A DNA stretch of 64,000 bases from assembly GCA_033030425.1 (NCBI GenBank), contig JAUFSD010000012.1, positions 744,001-808,000 of the forward strand. Reading direction: 5' to 3'. The position numbers and the translations under genes were made by a program. Source of the DNA: Verpa conica (lineage: Eukaryota > Ascomycota > Pezizomycetes > Pezizales > Morchellaceae). A model generated the notes under the pieces. The model made no database searches, was not told where the DNA came from, and saw only the letters and a program-made list of their open reading frames with translations. Below are positions 59,274-64,000 of the stretch, in pieces (the stretch's first letter is position 1; every line of letters begins with the position of its first letter).

Positions 59274-61524
59274 CGTCCACAGATCGAACAAGACGGGTGT
59301 TAATAATCTCTACCAGGAGGGCATTGCGTGAGCAAGTCACAGCGGTGCCGAATTTCAACTCCAAAGGAGCGGACCTTTATTTCCCGGGAAAGCTTTATCC
59401 CCACAGCAAGGGTGCAGAATAGGGCAGAGACTTAGAATCAGAGACTCAGTCAAAACCGTACCTGCGGGCCGAATTGCAACACTTCACTGCTCTCCGAAGA
59501 GAAACTCCCTGTCAACTGTACATGTACAAGTCGATGCGGCTTAGGAGCGCTGCGTCTGTGAAGCGAACCGGGAGTGGGTTGCTAAACCCAATATCATACA
59601 CGCAAGTATCACACGCAAATAGAGCATACAAAAGAAACCGACGAAAGAGAGCTGGAAACCAACCTAAACAATAGTGAGAGCTGGAACGGGAGTGGAATCG
59701 GGAGAGGGATTGAGAGCGGGAGCGGGAACGAGAACGGGATTGAGATCGAGAACGGGATCAAGAATGGGAGCGAGAATGGGAGCAGAAGCTGGAGGAGGAA
59801 CGTGTTGTCTCTCAAGGCGGGAAAGTTGTCTAATCACTATCTATATATGTACGGTCAGCGTAGGGACTCTATATCAATCGATATAAAGGGTGCTTGCAGG
59901 CAGAGGTTCTCTCCCAGGGCACGAGAAAGAGAGTCGCTGTCCGGTCAAGGTCCAGAAAGGCAGAGATTCGCTGCCAGGGCACGGGTGACAGAGAGTTGCT
60001 ATCTGGTCGAGGTCCAGGTAGTCAGAGGTTTGCTGTCAGAGCAGGAAGGCAAGCAGGCAAGCAGACAGTTGCTGTCCGGTCGAGGTCCAGGGGAGGTCTC
60101 TGCTCCAGGGGTTCGTTCCTAGGGGGGGCTGCTGCTGGGGCGAAGCAGGCACGCAGTCGATCTCCGAACAAGGTCCAGAAAGGCAGAGGTTTGCTGTCAG
60201 AGCAAGCAGGCAAGCAGGCAAGCAGTCGCTGTCTAGTCGAGGTCCAGGTAGGCAGAGGTTTGTTCCTAGGGGGGGGGTTGCTGCTGGGGCGAAGCTGTGA
60301 AGAATAGCGGAGTAACAGCTTAGGACGCAAGTCCTAATGGTATAACTCTACAGGTACGATGCACAGAAAGAAGCGTAAAGCCAATGAATTGGTAGTAGCA
60401 ACAGAATAAACTATTACTATAAAGAAGAGGCAGGCGAGAATTCTGAGCATGTAGTACTAAACAAGATAGCGTAGTAGATTGGTGTCTATGTCTAGAGAAT
60501 TACTGTCCCAGAAAGAAGGAGAACAGCCCGCTATTTATACAGAAAAGTCCTTTATCCTCCAACCGAGATAACTATGTGAAAACCGAGGTGGGAACGCCGT
60601 TTGACCCTGAAAACCGTAACAAAGTAAAGGTAACCAAAAGAAATGAGTAATACAATGCTTGTAAGCGAAATGGTGTGTTGAGTAAACATAAATGAGCGCA
60701 ACAAAATATGACTCATAACAAATGGCGCAATACATGTGAGTAATAAGGTATGCGACCCTTCAATAAACATTAGTAGTTATGTAAAAATGTAATAAATGTA
60801 AAAATGTATCAAGAAAACAATCAGCTCTGCCGTCGTAATGAAATGTAGCAAATGAAGATAAAATGTTATACAATCAAGGAAAGACAGACTGAGAATCTCG
60901 AAAAAATAACAGAAGCAAGCAGGCGGTTGAGGTCCAGAAAGGCAGAGGTTCTCTCCCAGGGCACGGGGGACAGAGAGTCGCTGTCTGGTCGAGATCCAGG
61001 CAGTCAGTCGGTGTCGGAGAGACGTCAGAAAAGGCGGCGAATGAAGGTCCTAATAGGTGGCGAAAAGAGGTCTAAATAGACAGGGAATCGAGGCCAGCAG
61101 GGAGGTCGATATGGGGGTCAATATGGAGGTCAGCGAAGCATGCAAATGACGTCTAAATGGGGGGGTACTCACAAGCAGCAAAAGCCAGTCGATATGGCAG
61201 TAGATAGATGTTTGTCGGTAGCAATTGGGGGGGGGGTAGCAAGCAGGAGAGGTACGCTGACGTCGCCTGTCAGCACAAAGAGGTAGGCCGGGTAACCACC
61301 AGCCACCCAAGCCACCCAAGCGCTCCCAGTATCCACCACCCATTGCTAGTTAAAAAGAACAAAATTGAAAAATGGAGCAGGATTATTAGGGACTAACCAA
61401 ATTGGGAAAGTAAAATTTGGGAAGAAATTGAAATTGTGGTCAGAAAAGATTGTGATGAGGAGAGAAAAAGACAGATGAAACGAGCAGAAGCAAGAAACGA
61501 AGTGATTGTATATAGCAATGCAAG
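59274..61524. other. Repeat-rich spacer with minisatellites
   Basis: No gene supported. At 59280-59364 (minus) a short ORF remnant is visible. At about 59675-59790 there is a hexamer-like GGGAGC/GAGAAC array. From about 59930 to 60290 there are tandem units around GTCGAGGTCCAGG...GGCAGAGGTTTGCTGTC with AGGCAAGC runs. Similar units recur at 60925-61015. 60300-60850 is unremarkable AT-rich DNA. Confidence 0.45.
59675..60295. repeat. Minisatellite cluster
   Basis: Two adjoining arrays. A short purine-rich array (GGGAGCGAGAACGG-like, about 59675-59790) is followed, after ~120 bp, by about five units of 55-80 bp. These are built from GGTCGAGGTCCAGG, GGCAGAGGTTTGCTGTCAGA and AGGCAAGCAGG, ending in a GGGGGG-rich unit found twice (about 60120 and 60270). 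Confidence 0.6.
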
Positions 61525-62680
61525 TGTTATAGGCACCTGATAAGAGGAGTATTTCTGGGAACCATGAAGACCACTTGTTTGACTATCTAGGTAACTTGAT
61601 CCCTCGTTCGTTTCTCAAACGTGACAGGGGTTTGGGGAGAAGCACGTGTGGATATAATTGCTGGCGGCTATCTCCTGCAGGGCGCCCCACTATGCCACCC
61701 GCCGGGTGCTGGGGGGGCCCCTCAGAGTTGCTGTAAAGGCATAGTAAAAACACAAGCTTTGGACCCCAAAAATAACCCCTGGAGCGTCAGGAAAATACGT
61801 CCGTCCGAACCAAATCCGAAGGGTATATGAGAGGGCATGATTTGGAGCTGACTAGTGAAAGAATCGAGAAAATCGGATAAGAACTGACAGAGTTGTGCCC
61901 TCCGCCAGTTGGGGTATGTTTCTTGACAAACTAACGGTATGAAGGAAGGCCCCGCTTCCCAGTACTGCTTGCTGATTAGTACCAAAGGGCTTTGGTGATT
62001 CTCTGCCACGAGGGAACATGCAAGGACAGAACAGATACGGTGGTTAGTACACTTATCGGCCCGTCCGCAGAGTACAGATTGGTTCACTAACAGCTTTACA
62101 TAATTGCATTACTCTAGTACACCTTTGGGCTTGACTAGAATAGACGATAGGGCCGGGACAAAGTGCTTGGGCTGGTTGGGATTTGTATAAGTATGGGGGG
62201 AATGTATTTGTATTGGCGTTGTTACTGTGTTGTAAGATTTGTATTGTATGGCGTGATTGCTTGGCAGGTGTTCAGGGTTTTCGGGGGTTCCCAGGCGTTT
62301 GTATTAGGATTTAGAATAAATCCGCGAGCCCAAACAGCGGTATATAAAATAGTCGGCAGATTTGTCTCTTTACCAGAACATCAACGAGAAGAACGAGTCT
62401 TATCAATATATCTGAATCTATCGAACTACCTACTTTATAACTCTATTACAAACAACTTGCTTGTGACTTTCGAAGCTTCAACTGAACAACTTTCCGCTCT
62501 AATTTCAACTAACTCTAGTGAGTCTTGACGATATCGTAGTTCGTAACTCTCTTGTGCGATTTAAAGGAACAACTACTACCGTTGACTGAGGAGACCTTGG
62601 TAGTTGGTATCTTATACCTTCGGACCGAACTCTAAGCTTGACGGGACGTAGCCTGGACAATTGTATAGGCCAGTTTTACA
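61525..62680 (+). mobile_element. LTR1 copy b
   Basis: 1,156 bp, plus orientation: TGTTATAGGCACCTGATAAG ... GCCAGTTTTACA. It truncates the 5' part of the Gypsy pol to its right. Flanks GCAAG and ATAAC do not match, so it is either one end of a longer element or a rearranged copy. Confidence 0.8.
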
Positions 62681-62682
62681 AT

Positions 62683-64000
62683 AACCCAGAGCTTCATCCT
62701 AATTGAAGACTTGAGTTCCGTGGTAAGAATTGTCTCCATGCTTGTACCGCTAATAAGCCGGTGGTAGTCTATGACGAGAGTGTAGCAGAGGATCCCGAAG
62801 CCCAATCAATTGGGGCAGTTAGCCGTGAGTTGACCGAAGGGGACAGCTGGAAGGCCTAATACCTAAGAAGTACGACGAGCTACTTGACGTGTTCTATCCG
62901 TCAAAAGCGGACGAGCTACCCCCTCACCGCCCATATGACCATGCCATAGACCTGGACCCAACAGCAAAGCCTACTTGGTGCCCAGTGTATAACCTATCGG
63001 CGTTGGAATTGGGTGTGTTGAAGGAGTGCTTGGAAAAAATGATCCGGCTAGGTAAGATCCGCCCCAGCAAGTCGCCCTATGGCGCGCCTATATTATTTGT
63101 CAAGAAAAATAATGGTAGCTTGCGACTTTGTATCAACTACCGAGGGCTTAACAGGATAACTATCAAAAATAAGCATCCCTTGCCCCTTATGGATGAGCTC
63201 AGAGATCAAGTATCCGGCTCTACCATTTTTTCGAAGATAGACCTGAAGGAGGGGTACAACCTTGTCAGGATCAAACAAGGAAACAAAGAGAAAACAGCTT
63301 TTAGGACTCGCTACAGACATTACGAGTACTTAGTAATACTGTTTGGCATGGTGAACGCACCAGCAACATTCCAGAACATGATGAACGACATCCTCAGAGA
63401 ATACTTGGACCAAGGTATAGTAGTCTATCTTGACGATATCCTAATTTATAGCAAAACAGCAGAGGAACATATCCGATTAGTTAAAATTGTTCTCCAGAAA
63501 CTACCGGAAAACAACCTGGTTGCCAATCCTAAAAAATCCTTTTTCAACCAGCAGAAAATCGAGTTCCTCGGCTATATGCTAGGTTCCGAAGGTGTCTCCA
63601 TGGCAAGCGATAAAATCACATCAATTCTGGAATGGTGAGCTCCACAGAGCGTAAAGGATATGCAAGCTTTTATAGGGTTTGCCAACTTTTATAGAAGATT
63701 TATCCATAACTTCTCAGGGGTCTGTAAACCTATAACCGATTGTACCAGACAAGATAACGCTAAGAACTTCACGTGGTCACAAGAGGCACAAGAGGCATTC
63801 GACAAGCTCAAAACTCTCTTCACCTCAGCCCCTATTCTAGCTCACTTCGACCCTGATCGCCAGACATACGTGGAAACGGATGCCAGCGACTTTGCGATCG
63901 CAGCCATCCTGTCTCAAGAAATCGACACTAAGTTACACCCTGTCGCTTTCTATTCACGAAAGCTAGTCCCGGCGGAAGTCAATTATGGCGTTTGGGACAA
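62683..64000 (+). mobile_element. Ty3/Gypsy pol fragment (RT and RNase H), runs off window
   Basis: Frame from about 62830 onward: PKKYDELLDVFYPSKADELP, then HRPYDHAIDL. The RT core has SPYGAPILFVKKNNGSLRLC, RTRYRHYEYLVILFGMVNAP and the catalytic YLDDILIYS. A TGA at 63636-63638 follows ILEW. The same frame then continues APQSVKDMQAFIGFANFYRR, FTWSQEAQEAFDKLKTL and the RNase H start (YVETDASDFAIAAILSQE) to the window end. Order and motifs are those of Ty3/Gypsy elements. gag and protease are absent because LTR1 copy b cuts the left side. The single nonsense codon makes this copy inactive unless it is read through. Confidence 0.9.

Overview
This looks like a window from a nuclear genome of a filamentous ascomycete. 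The coding genes are recognisable fungal orthologues (RAX2, RFC2, kexin, homoserine kinase, DUF1746 protein). They carry many short introns, typically 40-100 nt, with GT-AG or occasional GC-AG borders. Intergenic DNA is long, AT-rich and full of transposons. That TE-rich, gene-island layout would fit a Pezizomycetes-like genome, but this placement is an inference; no species marker was recognised.

Layout. 1-2413: non-coding, ending in a pyrimidine-rich leader. 2414-6396 (+): RAX2-like polarity marker. 7407-8090 (-): small protein of unknown function. 8091-13666: AT-rich spacer with a MITE. 13667-15844 (+): glucose-6-phosphate dehydrogenase. 16449-19001 (+): GPH/sucrose-type transporter with an apparent frame break near its start. 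19509-20849 (+): homoserine kinase. 21062-22436 (-): RFC2 clamp-loader subunit, divergent from a DUF1746 membrane protein at 22804-23857 (+). 23858-28868: AT-rich spacer with two abutting MITEs and a tiny retro-insertion. 28869-29677 (+): ribosomal protein eL33. 30407-30970 (-): a protein with an RnpA (bacterial RNase P protein)-like signature. 31162-31958 (-): 3-hydroxyanthranilate dioxygenase, divergent from a CTR copper transporter at 32245-33015 (+). 33504-37214 (-): PhoD-like phosphatase. 38665-41657 (+): kexin. 43196-44512 (+): thioredoxin reductase.

From about 45 kb to the end the window is a nested transposon graveyard. It holds four ~1.15-kb copies of one TG...CA repeat (LTR1), two on each strand, and two ~1.25-kb solo LTRs of a second family (LTR2), each with a perfect 5-bp target duplication. 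It also has two inverted copies of a 1.2-kb element with 13-bp terminal inverted repeats, a Helitron RepHel gene split onto both strands, a LINE fragment, an unidentified ORF with a premature TGA, minisatellites, and a Ty3/Gypsy pol that runs off the window end.

The host genes are mostly housekeeping (pentose phosphate pathway, threonine and NAD synthesis, DNA replication, translation, secretory proteolysis, redox, copper and sugar uptake) and do not form a functional cluster. The most notable observations are the microexons of 7, 11 and 21 nt, a 31-nt intron, and a ~160-bp block shared by two otherwise different LTR families. The nesting order of the repeat region can also be read from its target duplications.
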